24,490 bases of DNA. Source: Acidiluteibacter sp965660325 (lineage in GTDB: Bacteria > Bacteroidota > Bacteroidia > Flavobacteriales_E > Vicingaceae). This document shows, one piece after another, positions 6,990 through 15,380 of this stretch; position 1 is the first letter of the stretch, and every line of letters starts with the position of its first letter. The notes below the pieces were generated by a model, which made no database searches, was not told the DNA's origin, and was given only the letters and a program-made list of their open reading frames with translations. The position numbers were made by a program, and so were the translations under genes. Location of the stretch: positions 1 to 24,490 of the forward strand of contig CBFHZL010000029.1 in the NCBI GenBank assembly GCA_965660325.1, given 5' to 3'.

Positions 6990-9191
6990 TTACGCCGTAT
7001 CTATCCTAGAAATATTAATAACCCCATGAATATTTTTCAACTTTTTGATTAAGTCAGTAAGGTGTCGTGTGTCGTGCACAAACACCATGATTTTTCCTTC
7101 AAAAACACCATCATTACTATCAAAACTAATGGAACGCATGTTTACATTTAATTCCATAGAAATAAGTTTAGTAATGTTGTTTACAATACCTACATCATCA
7201 ATTCCTGTTACTTTAATGCCGGCAAGAAAAGCAATTTGCTCTTGACTGGTCCACCTAGCTTTTACCACTCGGTAGGCATAATTACTCAGCAGCTGTACGG
7301 CATTGGGGCAGTTGGTTTTGTGTATTTTAATTCCTTCATGGATGGTGATAAATCCAAATACTTCATCACCTGGAATAGGGTTACAGCATGGAGACAGTTT
7401 ATAGTCAAAATGCTCCATGTCTTCTCCAATCACCAGCATTTCGTCTGCCTGTCCTTTTGAACGAAGCACTTCTTCAAACTGCTTACTGGTGCTAATGTTT
7501 TGATCTTGTTTACTCCAGTTAAACTTCCCGTTTTCATAGGGGACATTGTCCAACTTGCCAAGCTTGACTTTGTTGATGGCTACTTTGTAATATAGCTCTA
7601 ATGGCGATGGTAAACGGTAAAAACTTAGTAAATCTTTAATGTTATCGTTGGTAAATGGAATTTTAAGCTTCTTAAACTTTCGCTCTAAAATCTCCTTGCC
7701 ATCCTCAGCAATTCTGCGCTTGTCTTCTTTTAAAGCCGATCGAATCTTTGACTTTGCTTTTCCTGTAATTACGTAATCCAGCCAGCTTTCTGTTGGTTTT
7801 TGTTTTTTTGAGGTAATAATTTCAATTTGGTCTCCACTTTTCAGCTCATGACTCAAAGGAACGAGCTTTGTATTTACTTTCGCACCCATGCATCGTTCGC
7901 CAACTTGGGAATGAATTTCAAAAGCAAAGTCAAGAGCAGTAGCACCCATTGGTAAGCTCTTCACATCTCCGTTTGGTGTAAACACAAAAATTTCTTTCGC
8001 GAACAAATTAAGTTTAAAATCATCAATAAAGTCAATGGTTTCATTATCTGTATTCTCCAATAGCTCGCGAATTTTATTTACCCAAGCGTCAAAGTTGGAT
8101 TCATCTCCACCTTCTTTATATTTCCAGTGGGCTGCAAATCCTTTTTCCGCAACTTGGTCCATTCTATCGGATCGTATTTGCACCTCTACCCATTTTCCAG
8201 TTGGGCTCATTACCGTGGTGTGCAAGGATTCATATCCGTTGGCACGAGGGGTTGAAATCCAGTCGCGTAATCGGTCAGGGCTCGGTTGATAAAAGTCAGT
8301 TACGATTGAATAGATATTCCAACAATCCGCTTTTTCACGCTCAGGCGCTGAATCGATAATAATACGGATCGCAAAAATGTCATAAATCTCTTCAAAGGAT
8401 ACGTTCTTATTTTTGATTTTATCGTAGATAGAGTATACCGATTTGGTACGTGCTTTAATTTCAAAATCAAATCCTTGTTCCTCTAGTGCTTTTCGAATTG
8501 GAATCGAAAATTGATTGACAAATCGAGTCCTTACGGCTTTTGTTTTTTTGAGCTTGGTGGTAATTTCTTCAAATACCTCAGGTTCTGTATATTTTAGTGA
8601 TAAGTCTTCTAATTCTGATTTTATGCTGTATAATCCTAAGCGGTGAGCCAATGGAGCAAATAAATAGAGTGTTTCAGAGGCAATCTTTAACTGTTTATCT
8701 CTTCGCATGGACTCCAAGGTCCGCATATTGTGCAAGCGGTCTGCTAGCTTGATTAAGATTACGCGAACATCATCCGAAAGCGTTACCAATATTTTTCGGA
8801 AATTTTCGGCTTGTAAGGATACATTGTGATCTACTACGCCTGATATCTTTGTTAGACCGTCAATAATACGTTCGGCCTTTTCACCAAACATCCTTTTGAC
8901 ATCTGCAAGTGTAATATCGGTGTCTTCCACAGTGTCGTGCAGCAGTGCACAAGCTACCGATGTTGCCCCAAGACCAATTTCTTCTGCCACTATGCGCGCT
9001 ACTTCTATTGGGTGGTAGATATAGGGCTCGCCTGACTTTCTGCGCATGTCTTTATGTGCTTCAAGTGCGGTGTCAAACGCCTTACGTATCAACTTACGGC
9101 CATCGTCGTTTTTTATCTTGGTCACCTTTAGCAGGTGCTTGTAACGTTTTATGATCTCTTTCTTCTCTGCTTCTAACTCTTCTGGTATCAT
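6990..9191 (-). CDS. rel: Bifunctional (p)ppGpp synthetase/hydrolase (RelA/SpoT family)
   Basis: This enzyme makes and degrades the alarmone (p)ppGpp. The 733-residue chain has the full long-RSH layout. The HD hydrolase domain has H60, H85-D86 (ALLHDTVEDT) and D151 (KLADRLHNMRT), all metal/catalytic positions being present, so hydrolysis should work. The synthetase domain has YDIFAIRI with D271, GYESLHTTV (319-327) and E336 in VEVQIR, so synthesis should work too. A TGS domain starts near IFVFTPNGDV (about 396), a CCNPIPGDEVFGFIT segment belongs to the regulatory region, and a C-terminal ACT domain (GIKVTGIDDVGIVNNIT) ends the protein. The ATG at 9191 gives a normal N-terminus. It is transcribed divergently from mutA and convergently with the T9SS gene at 5651. 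Confidence 0.96.
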   Translation of the reverse strand: MIPEELEAEKKEIIKRYKHLLKVTKIKNDDGRKLIRKAFDTALEAHKDMRRKSGEPYIYHPIEVARIVAEEIGLGATSVACALLHDTVEDTDITLADVKRMFGEKAERIIDGLTKISGVVDHNVSLQAENFRKILVTLSDDVRVILIKLADRLHNMRTLESMRRDKQLKIASETLYLFAPLAHRLGLYSIKSELEDLSLKYTEPEVFEEITTKLKKTKAVRTRFVNQFSIPIRKALEEQGFDFEIKARTKSVYSIYDKIKNKNVSFEEIYDIFAIRIIIDSAPEREKADCWNIYSIVTDFYQPSPDRLRDWISTPRANGYESLHTTVMSPTGKWVEVQIRSDRMDQVAEKGFAAHWKYKEGGDESNFDAWVNKIRELLENTDNETIDFIDDFKLNLFAKEIFVFTPNGDVKSLPMGATALDFAFEIHSQVGERCMGAKVNTKLVPLSHELKSGDQIEIITSKKQKPTESWLDYVITGKAKSKIRSALKEDKRRIAEDGKEILERKFKKLKIPFTNDNIKDLLSFYRLPSPLELYYKVAINKVKLGKLDNVPYENGKFNWSKQDQNISTSKQFEEVLRSKGQADEMLVIGEDMEHFDYKLSPCCNPIPGDEVFGFITIHEGIKIHKTNCPNAVQLLSNYAYRVVKARWTSQEQIAFLAGIKVTGIDDVGIVNNITKLISMELNVNMRSISFDSNDGVFEGKIMVFVHDTRHLTDLIKKLKNIHGVINISRIDTA

Positions 9192-9338
9192 GCGACTGCT
9201 CTGGCGTAAATAATGGTACTAGCTTTTATCGTAATTGATTTTACCTCTAAATTACGAAAGACAGCAAAATACCGTGGTTTTCTATCAAATAAAAATGAAC
9301 TCTAGGGTTAAATTCCATAGAAATCTGAATAGGAATGA

Positions 9339-9346
9339 TAAATTTG
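9339..9346 (+). promoter_or_regulatory. Candidate -7 box for the mutAB operon
   Basis: TAAATTTG is an exact match to TAnnTTTG, 28 bases before the mutA ATG. No clear TTG lies at the expected distance upstream. The 183-base divergent region to rel shows no convincing -7 box for rel on the minus strand. Confidence 0.4.
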
Positions 9347-9374
9347 TAACTCGGAATACAAAGCCGCAATAATT

Positions 9375-10754
9375 ATGAGTAATTCAACAGTAGATATTTC
9401 TGCCGATTTTAATTCCATTTCAGATGAAGAGTGGAAAGCTTTGGTCGAAAAAGATTTGAAAGGCAAAGACTTTGCAGAAACTTTAGTTTGGCATAATGAC
9501 AATGGAATTTTACTACAACCTTACTACCGGTCATCTGATGTAGCGAAAATTAAAAACCCTGAGCGTTTTAGATCGATCTCAAATGATTGGGTAATTCAGC
9601 AAGACTTTGAGGATAGTAACGATAGTAATTCGGCAATGTTGGAAGCTTTAGAAAGAGGTGCCACGGGTCTCGGTCTTCATTTGAAAGAAAAGTCCAATCT
9701 ATCGTCGTTGTTATCTGAAATATATATTGATGCAATTCCTGTAGAATTTAATGGGCAAGTCTCTGAAAATACGCTCAAGCAACTAATTGAAGTTGCGAAA
9801 GAGAAGAATATTCCACCAAGTGCTATCTCAGGAGTGGTTGCTTTTAAACCTTTATCGTCAAGTGCAGTGTTAGGCAGTAATCAGTCCCTTGATGGGTTGG
9901 CTGAGGTAATAAAAAGTTACAGTGATCAGCTTTCGCACTTAAAGTTCATTCAGATAGACGCCTCAATCGTGAAAAATGCAGGTGGTAATGAACATCAAGA
10001 AATTGTATTTGCTTTGGCGCAGGCCAATGAATACATTGATCGATTAACAGATAAAGGAATTGCAGCTGAAACAGTGATTTCCAATTTCTCTTTTAAGTTT
10101 GCTTTCGGAACTTCTTACTTTACAGAAATTGCTAAAGTAAGGGCTTTTCGCTTTTTGATTCAATCGCTATATAAACAGTATGGTGTGGATACTGCAGTAG
10201 AAATTACAGCGACAACAGCAGCAATTAATTATGCTGCAAAAGACAGCTACACGAACTTATTAAGAGCAACCACATCGGCCATGTCAGCTGCAGTGGGCGG
10301 TTGTGATCGATTAGTGGTGTTGCCTTACGATTGTCCTTTTGAAGAACAGTCTACTTTTGCTAAGCGAATTGCACGGAATATTCAAATTGTGTTACAAGAA
10401 GAAGCTCACTTATCCAAAGTTAAAGATGCTGCAGCAGGTTCTTATTACATAGAACAACTCAGTGATGAGTTGGCACAAAAGTCTTGGGAATTATTTCAAG
10501 CGATTGAGAGCATGGGAGGATTTACCCTATCCTTGTCACAAAATAAATTTCAAGATTTAATTGCGATCAATGCTGCTGAAGTATTGAGTGAATTAAAAGA
10601 TAAAAAACGCGTACAAGTTGGTGTGAATAAATACGAACCGGCTAAAGCGGATGATAAAAAACTAAAATCAGTTATCGCTCAAAGCGGAAATGACTATAAG
10701 GCATTAACTCCAATTCGATGGAGTGCTATTTTTGAAGGGGAGGCAATACAATGA
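9375..10754 (+). CDS. mutA: Methylmalonyl-CoA mutase small subunit
   Basis: This is the non-catalytic partner of the mutase heterodimer that converts methylmalonyl-CoA to succinyl-CoA. The 459 residues cover the TIM-barrel domain only. The family pattern is recognisable from the N-terminal DEEWKALVEKDLKGKDF (17-33), through FGTSYFTEIAKVRAFRFL and the AAGSYYIEQLSDELA segment, which parallels WAGSYYVEKLTNDLM in MutB. Classical small subunits of about 620-640 residues carry a degenerate cobalamin-binding domain at the C-terminus; here the protein stops before it, a form I associate with Bacteroidota. The chain ends cleanly with a 4-base ATGA overlap into mutB, so this is not a fresh truncation. 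Residues for B12 chemistry are absent, as expected. Confidence 0.94.
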   Translation: MSNSTVDISADFNSISDEEWKALVEKDLKGKDFAETLVWHNDNGILLQPYYRSSDVAKIKNPERFRSISNDWVIQQDFEDSNDSNSAMLEALERGATGLGLHLKEKSNLSSLLSEIYIDAIPVEFNGQVSENTLKQLIEVAKEKNIPPSAISGVVAFKPLSSSAVLGSNQSLDGLAEVIKSYSDQLSHLKFIQIDASIVKNAGGNEHQEIVFALAQANEYIDRLTDKGIAAETVISNFSFKFAFGTSYFTEIAKVRAFRFLIQSLYKQYGVDTAVEITATTAAINYAAKDSYTNLLRATTSAMSAAVGGCDRLVVLPYDCPFEEQSTFAKRIARNIQIVLQEEAHLSKVKDAAAGSYYIEQLSDELAQKSWELFQAIESMGGFTLSLSQNKFQDLIAINAAEVLSELKDKKRVQVGVNKYEPAKADDKKLKSVIAQSGNDYKALTPIRWSAIFEGEAIQ

Positions 10755-12892
10755 AAACAAAATTTGCAAATATAACTTACCAGCAATTGGTCGATGGTTT
10801 TGAATCCAAAGAGCACAAGGTAGAAGGAAAAGAATGGGACACTCTAGAAAAAATAGGAGTTAAGCCGTTATATGCCGCAAAAGATATTGTTTCTTTAACG
10901 CATCTGGATTATGCAGCGGGTTTACCTCCATTTGCCCGAGGTCCCTATTCCACCATGTATGTGATGCGCCCTTGGACTGTTAGGCAATACGCCGGTTTTT
11001 CTACTGCAGAAGAGTCGAATGCATTTTACCGGCGTAATCTTGCAGCAGGTCAGAAAGGACTCTCCGTGGCTTTTGATTTGGCCACTCACCGTGGGTATGA
11101 TTCCGATCATGAGCGGGTAGTAGGCGATGTTGGTAAAGCCGGCGTAGCCATAGACAGTGTGGAAGACATGAAAGTGTTGTTTGACGGGATTCCATTGGAT
11201 AAAATGTCCGTATCCATGACCATGAATGGTGCAGTGCTTCCGATTCTTGCGTTCTATATTGTGGCGGCTGAAGAGCAAGGAGTTACTTTAGAGCAACTTT
11301 CAGGAACCATTCAAAATGATATTCTAAAGGAATTCATGGTGCGGAACACGTATATCTATCCGCCGATGCCATCCATGAAGATTATCGCTGATATTTTTGA
11401 GTTTACGTCGAATAAGATGCCAAAATTCAATTCCATCAGTATTTCCGGTTACCATATGCAGGAAGCAGGAGCTACTGCTGATATCGAACTGGCTTATACT
11501 TTGGCGGACGGATTAGAATATCTAAGAGCAGGAATTAAGGCAGGAATGGATATTGACTCTTTCGCGCCTCGTTTGTCTTTCTTTTGGGCGATTGGTATGA
11601 ATCATTTCATGGAAATTGCTAAAATGAGAGCAGGTAGAATGCTTTGGGCTAAATTGGTAAAAGAGTTTAAACCTAAAAGCGCTAAATCCATGGCGCTCCG
11701 AACGCATTGCCAAACTTCTGGATGGAGTTTAACCGAGCAAGATCCATTTAATAATGTCGCACGAACGTGTATCGAAGCGATGGCTGCTGCATTGGGAGGT
11801 ACACAATCATTACACACCAATGCTTTGGATGAAGCAATTGCATTACCGACTGATTTTTCTGCTCGAATAGCGCGGAATACACAGTTGTTTATTCAGGAAG
11901 AAACGGATATTACCAAGAGTGTTGACCCTTGGGCAGGTTCTTACTATGTAGAGAAGTTGACCAATGACTTGATGGATCGTGCATGGGAATTGATTCAAGA
12001 AGTAGAGTCGCTAGGAGGTATGGCAAAGGCGATAGAAGAAGGACTGCCAAAACAACGAATAGAAGAGGCTGCTGCTAAGCGACAAGCTAGAATAGATGCT
12101 GGCAAGGAAACCATTGTTGGCGTAAATAAATATCCGCCTGAGCAAGAAGAGCCAATAGAAATTTTAGATATCGATAATACCAAGGTTCGTTTAGGCCAAT
12201 TAGAAGGTCTTAAAAAGCTAAAAGCAGAACGAAATGCGGATGAGGTAGATCAAAAACTTAAAGCTTTAACCGCATCTGCTAAAACCGGGGAAGGGAATTT
12301 ATTAGCTTTAGCAGTGGATGCAGCAAGAGAAAGAGCTACCCTAGGAGAAATATCTTCAGCATTGGAAGAGGTGTTCGGACGATATAAAGCAAAAATTAGT
12401 TCGATATCAGGAGTATATTCAGCGGAAGCGATGGGAGATAAAGATTTTGAAAAATCACAAGAATTAGCTGATCAGTTTGCTGAATTAGCAGGACGACGTC
12501 CACGGATTATGGTGGCAAAAATGGGGCAAGATGGGCATGATAGAGGAGCCAAAGTAATTGCTACTTCATTCGCCGATATCGGTTTTGATGTGGACATTGG
12601 GCCGTTGTTTCAAACACCTGCAGAGGCTGCCAAACAAGCAGTAGAAAATGATGTGCATTTATTAGGTATTTCATCATTAGCGGCAGGGCACAAAACATTA
12701 GTTCCCCAAGTAATGGAAGAATTGAAAAAGTTAGGTAGGGAAGATATTTTAGTGATTGTAGGTGGAGTAATTCCTCAACAGGATTACGACTTCTTATGGG
12801 ACAAAGGTGTAGCGGGAATTTTTGGTCCTGGAACAAAACTGTCAGCGGCAGCACAAGAAATTTTAAGTATCTTAATCGAAATTAATTCTTAA
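10751..12892 (+). CDS. mutB: Methylmalonyl-CoA mutase large (catalytic) subunit
   Basis: This adenosylcobalamin enzyme isomerises (R)-methylmalonyl-CoA to succinyl-CoA, letting propionyl-CoA from odd-chain fatty acids or branched amino acids enter the TCA cycle, or running in reverse. At 713 residues it is of normal length. In the substrate-binding barrel, Tyr80 (RPWTVRQYAG), Arg198 and His235 (SGYHMQEAG) correspond to the active-site Tyr89, Arg207 and His244 of the Propionibacterium enzyme. The cobalamin domain (about 583-713) has KMGQDGHDRG, with D594-x-H596-xx-G599; His596 is the lower cobalt ligand. It overlaps mutA by 4 bases, which indicates coupled translation. No epimerase or MeaB/ArgK chaperone gene lies in this window. 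Confidence 0.98.
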   Translation: MKTKFANITYQQLVDGFESKEHKVEGKEWDTLEKIGVKPLYAAKDIVSLTHLDYAAGLPPFARGPYSTMYVMRPWTVRQYAGFSTAEESNAFYRRNLAAGQKGLSVAFDLATHRGYDSDHERVVGDVGKAGVAIDSVEDMKVLFDGIPLDKMSVSMTMNGAVLPILAFYIVAAEEQGVTLEQLSGTIQNDILKEFMVRNTYIYPPMPSMKIIADIFEFTSNKMPKFNSISISGYHMQEAGATADIELAYTLADGLEYLRAGIKAGMDIDSFAPRLSFFWAIGMNHFMEIAKMRAGRMLWAKLVKEFKPKSAKSMALRTHCQTSGWSLTEQDPFNNVARTCIEAMAAALGGTQSLHTNALDEAIALPTDFSARIARNTQLFIQEETDITKSVDPWAGSYYVEKLTNDLMDRAWELIQEVESLGGMAKAIEEGLPKQRIEEAAAKRQARIDAGKETIVGVNKYPPEQEEPIEILDIDNTKVRLGQLEGLKKLKAERNADEVDQKLKALTASAKTGEGNLLALAVDAARERATLGEISSALEEVFGRYKAKISSISGVYSAEAMGDKDFEKSQELADQFAELAGRRPRIMVAKMGQDGHDRGAKVIATSFADIGFDVDIGPLFQTPAEAAKQAVENDVHLLGISSLAAGHKTLVPQVMEELKKLGREDILVIVGGVIPQQDYDFLWDKGVAGIFGPGTKLSAAAQEILSILIEINS

Positions 12893-12897
12893 ACACG

Positions 12898-13146
12898 ATG
12901 AAATATTTATCCATTACTCTTTTAATTGTAGCATTAGGCCTTGCAGGTTATTCATTTTATCAAAAATCTAAAGTTGATGAGCTGAATGTGGAAATTGAAG
13001 ACAAAATGCAAGAAGTGTCTGATATGAGCGGAAGAGTAGCTTCTTATCAAGCGCAACTCGATACCATGAAAATGAAAAATGAGGAGTTGAAGCAAACGAT
13101 ATTAAAGCTTGCCAACGACCTTAGTCGAGAGACAGCTGAGAAATAA
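12898..13146 (+). CDS. Small membrane-anchored coiled-coil protein, 82 aa
   Basis: An N-terminal hydrophobic segment (about 3-21) is followed by a highly charged helix (about 25-80) with heptad-like spacing (VDELNVEIEDKMQEVSDM and onward), predicting a bitopic protein with a coiled coil outside the membrane. This size and layout recall FtsB/DivIC-type septum proteins, but I see no diagnostic motif, so that is only a possibility. It starts 5 bases after the mutB stop and precedes the operon terminator, so it is almost certainly co-transcribed with mutAB. A link to the mutase is not obvious. Confidence 0.75.
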   Translation: MKYLSITLLIVALGLAGYSFYQKSKVDELNVEIEDKMQEVSDMSGRVASYQAQLDTMKMKNEELKQTILKLANDLSRETAEK

Positions 13147-13154
13147 ATGATCAG

Positions 13155-13184
13155 TGGGGTTAGTCAGCTAACCCCATCGTTTTT
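13155..13184 (+). terminator. Terminator of the mutAB operon
   Basis: TGGGGTTAG (13155-13163), loop TCAG and CTAACCCCA (13168-13176) form a perfect 9-base stem, followed by a T-rich stretch with five Ts at 13180-13184. The right half of the stem doubles as the last five codons of the convergent lipoprotein gene, whose stop codon lies inside the left arm. In the minus direction the hairpin lacks a good T-run. Confidence 0.85.
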
Positions 13185-14083
13185 CTTAAATATTCGTCAG
13201 AAACAGTGTTTTTGTTCCAGTAGGGAGACATAATAGTCGTGTCAAGTGTGGCGACAGTGGTCAACATTTTAGCCGCATCTCCATAGCCACTCATCGCTGT
13301 TTCGCTCCACGAGAGAATTCTAAACGGACTTGTTTTTTCAAACTCAATAGTCACTTTTCGGTCCATATCCGAGTAGTTGACTTCAATTGATCCCATGTTT
13401 TTATCAATTTCTGAGAGAGATATCGTTGCCCGGTATGGCTTTAACTTTTTATGCGTTAATCGCATCCATTGTGTTGCCGGTAATAATCGCACTTCACCTG
13501 TTGGAATTGCCGTGTAGTCCATTCTAATTCGGTTAAACAATTCATCTTCCAATAATACATTTTCAACTGTGCCCTTATCATCTCCTTCACTCATAAAATA
13601 AGAGTACCCTGCATAGTTATATCTATTTTTAGATTGGTTTAGTTGCAGAAAAGTTTGTCCACACCACTCTTGAGTAGAGGTAGATACTTTGAACGTACGC
13701 GGGTAATTGTTTTTATCTATCGGCGTAAAAATGGATGACATGATGCTGTAATCATAAATGCCCGTGTTGAACTTTTTAAGGTAATTGGTTTTGAGTACTG
13801 TCGTGGTGTTTTTACTATCGCTTCCTTCATTCTTTACCTGCTTTTTGGTCAAGAATTCTTCCGTTACAAAAACCAAAATAGCATCGCCCTCCCTTAATTC
13901 ACCATAACGAGCTTGAGACAAATGGTAGTGATTTAGCTCTGCCAACCCAGCGTACCAATAGTCAGAGAATGCTTTCGTAGGTTGGTAGATATCTCGTGGT
14001 TTATGGTTTTCATTTTCTTCTGCTTTTTGGCTAGTGCAGCCCAATGCAGCCAATAAAATCAATGGAAGCAAAAATTGTTTCAT
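13160..14083 (-). CDS. Putative lipoprotein, 307 aa
   Basis: The N-terminus (MKQFLLPLILLAALGC) is a lipoprotein signal peptide with Cys16 as the likely lipidated residue; the -3 position is Ala, slightly off the best lipobox. The mature part holds FSDYWYAGLAELNHYHLSQARYGELREGDAILVFVTEEFL (from about residue 39) and an SSTQEWCGQTF-like stretch. These are reminiscent of a flavobacterial family often labelled septum formation inhibitor Maf. The true Maf nucleotide-pyrophosphatase signature is absent and the protein is an exported lipoprotein, so I do not adopt that name. Function is unknown. It sits downstream of a terminator and so has its own promoter; TATCTTTA (14104 to 14097) is a near-match -7 box but lies unusually close to the ATG. 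Confidence 0.82.
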   Translation of the reverse strand: MKQFLLPLILLAALGCTSQKAEENENHKPRDIYQPTKAFSDYWYAGLAELNHYHLSQARYGELREGDAILVFVTEEFLTKKQVKNEGSDSKNTTTVLKTNYLKKFNTGIYDYSIMSSIFTPIDKNNYPRTFKVSTSTQEWCGQTFLQLNQSKNRYNYAGYSYFMSEGDDKGTVENVLLEDELFNRIRMDYTAIPTGEVRLLPATQWMRLTHKKLKPYRATISLSEIDKNMGSIEVNYSDMDRKVTIEFEKTSPFRILSWSETAMSGYGDAAKMLTTVATLDTTIMSPYWNKNTVSDEYLRKTMGLAD

Positions 14084-14107
14084 CTTTTCTTTTGACTAAA
14101 GATAAGC

Positions 14108-14142
14108 AAAAAAATGCCCATTACTTTTGATCGTAATGGGCA
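14108..14142 (-). terminator. Terminator of the SRPBCC/GyrI-like gene
   Basis: TGCCCATTAC (14115-14124) and GTAATGGGCA (14133-14142) form a perfect 10-base stem around an 8-base loop. Seven As at 14108-14114 give a T-run after the stem on the minus strand. It lies just past the stop at 14166 and upstream of the lipoprotein gene. Confidence 0.9.
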
Positions 14143-14165
14143 GGTGGTAGAATTAATACAGCGGC

Positions 14166-15185
14166 TTAATTGATTGGATAGTAAACCTCTGTTTTCCATT
14201 TTGTTGTATCTGCTTCTGTCGTTGGATCAGTGATATAAACCTCGTAAGGCGAGCCTGTCATCATCAGGTTAGCTTGTTCGATGTAATTGCCAATACTTAT
14301 GTGCATTTCTTCAGTTTGGCTATACTCACCCATAAATAGGCCTTTTACTACTTTTTCCGCCGGCTTCTTTTTTAGCATTATTCTTCCATCTGCAGAAAGA
14401 TTTCCTTCTACAGGAATTGCTGCTTCTAATACCACTTTCTCAGGAGTGTATTGATGATAATAGGCGAGTGGAGCTCCACTTTGATTCATACCACTTATAG
14501 CTGCAAAAACCATAATATCCTTGTATAGTTCAGCTAATTTATCGCTAATGCTCCCGGCATCTGTTGAGTCAATTATCGAAAGAATCATTTCAGCTTCAGT
14601 GCTCACAATAGATAAATTACTTGGAATCACGACTGCTTTTGGAGCAGGTTTGTTTTCAATATAGTTTTTGAGGTTTTGTAAGCTAGTTTCATAGGACTCT
14701 TCAATCATTCCTTTCATAAAAAGAGCGCTAAGCAAACGGTACTCAAAAGGCATTTCTTGGCCTTCAAACGACCAAATGACTTGTGTGGATCCATCTTCGT
14801 TAGTCTGAAATTTCCATAAAGCAAAATCATTTCCTTCCATATTGCCAAACTCCATCTTCATTTTCACAACCTCTTGCGGTGTAACTTCCACGATGGTCTG
14901 CTTGCCGTCACCAACATACTTGTGGTCGCTTTTCCACTCATTAAATGATCCTACCTGACCCATCTCTTCTGAATAGGTATTTGTCATTGCTGGGTCCATC
15001 TGGAACCAGTAAGACCATTCCGTCCAATTTTTAAAATCAATAACTTCTGTATAGACTTCATCTGTGGCTCGATTGATCATAATCTCTTTTTCTACGTTCA
15101 ACGATTTAGGCGTAAAAAAGGTCGCAATAACCAATAATGCAATAAAGATGACAAGCACGCTCAGTATGCGTTTTAGAATTTTCAT
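14166..15185 (-). CDS. Membrane-anchored SRPBCC plus GyrI-like effector-binding fusion
   Basis: Residues 5-24 form one hydrophobic segment, which anchors or exports the protein. Residues about 28-175 match the SRPBCC (START/polyketide-cyclase-like) fold, with VEKEIMINRATDEVYTEVIDFKNWTEWSYW near the start of the domain and a final long helix. This fold makes a deep pocket for lipids or hydrophobic ligands. Residues about 182-338 look like a GyrI/AraC effector-binding domain (for example YYHQYTPEKVVLEAAIPV and VVKGLFMGEYSQTEEMHISIGNYI), also a small-molecule pocket. No DNA-binding domain is present, so the function may be ligand binding at the membrane. This two-pocket design occurs in other Bacteroidota but has no established role that I know of. 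The gene is monocistronic. Confidence 0.85.
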   Translation of the reverse strand: MKILKRILSVLVIFIALLVIATFFTPKSLNVEKEIMINRATDEVYTEVIDFKNWTEWSYWFQMDPAMTNTYSEEMGQVGSFNEWKSDHKYVGDGKQTIVEVTPQEVVKMKMEFGNMEGNDFALWKFQTNEDGSTQVIWSFEGQEMPFEYRLLSALFMKGMIEESYETSLQNLKNYIENKPAPKAVVIPSNLSIVSTEAEMILSIIDSTDAGSISDKLAELYKDIMVFAAISGMNQSGAPLAYYHQYTPEKVVLEAAIPVEGNLSADGRIMLKKKPAEKVVKGLFMGEYSQTEEMHISIGNYIEQANLMMTGSPYEVYITDPTTEADTTKWKTEVYYPIN

Positions 15186-15208
15186 GGCGGTGTTTTAAAT
15201 GATTTCAA

Positions 15209-15239
15209 CGAAGATAGCCCAACTTCCGGAATTTACAAA
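15209..15239 (-). promoter_or_regulatory. Candidate promoter of the SRPBCC/GyrI-like gene
   Basis: On the minus strand, TTTG (15239 to 15236) is followed after 19 bases by TATCTTCG (15216 to 15209), a one-mismatch -7 box. The spacing is that of the Bacteroides consensus. The leader would be about 20 bases. Confidence 0.4.
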
Positions 15240-15314
15240 TAGGCAATCAAAAAAAGCATTACTCATAGTTACAATCGCCCTATCAATGAACCAACTCTTT
15301 ACAGCATAAATCAT

Positions 15315-15322
15315 TAACTTTG
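15315..15322 (+). promoter_or_regulatory. Candidate -7 box for the 15381-16713 gene pair
   Basis: TAACTTTG matches TAnnTTTG exactly and lies in the divergent region, predicting a leader of about 50 bases before the TTG start at 15381. No exact TTG is found at the expected -33 position. Confidence 0.45.
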
Positions 15323-15380
15323 CAAACTGAAGCAACAAGTAATAGCTTGTACGCTACTTATTGTCAAAAACTTACCTGAG

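Noticed and set aside
10922..11278. Minus-strand open frames within mutB and similar ones near 11522-11820 and 12561-12854
   Set aside because: mutB is unambiguous over this stretch; these frames are histidine- or leucine-rich by-products of its codon usage.
13160..14083. Naming the lipoprotein septum formation inhibitor Maf
   Set aside because: The Maf nucleotide-binding signature is missing and the protein is a signal-peptide lipoprotein; the label, if used in databases, looks like propagated misannotation.
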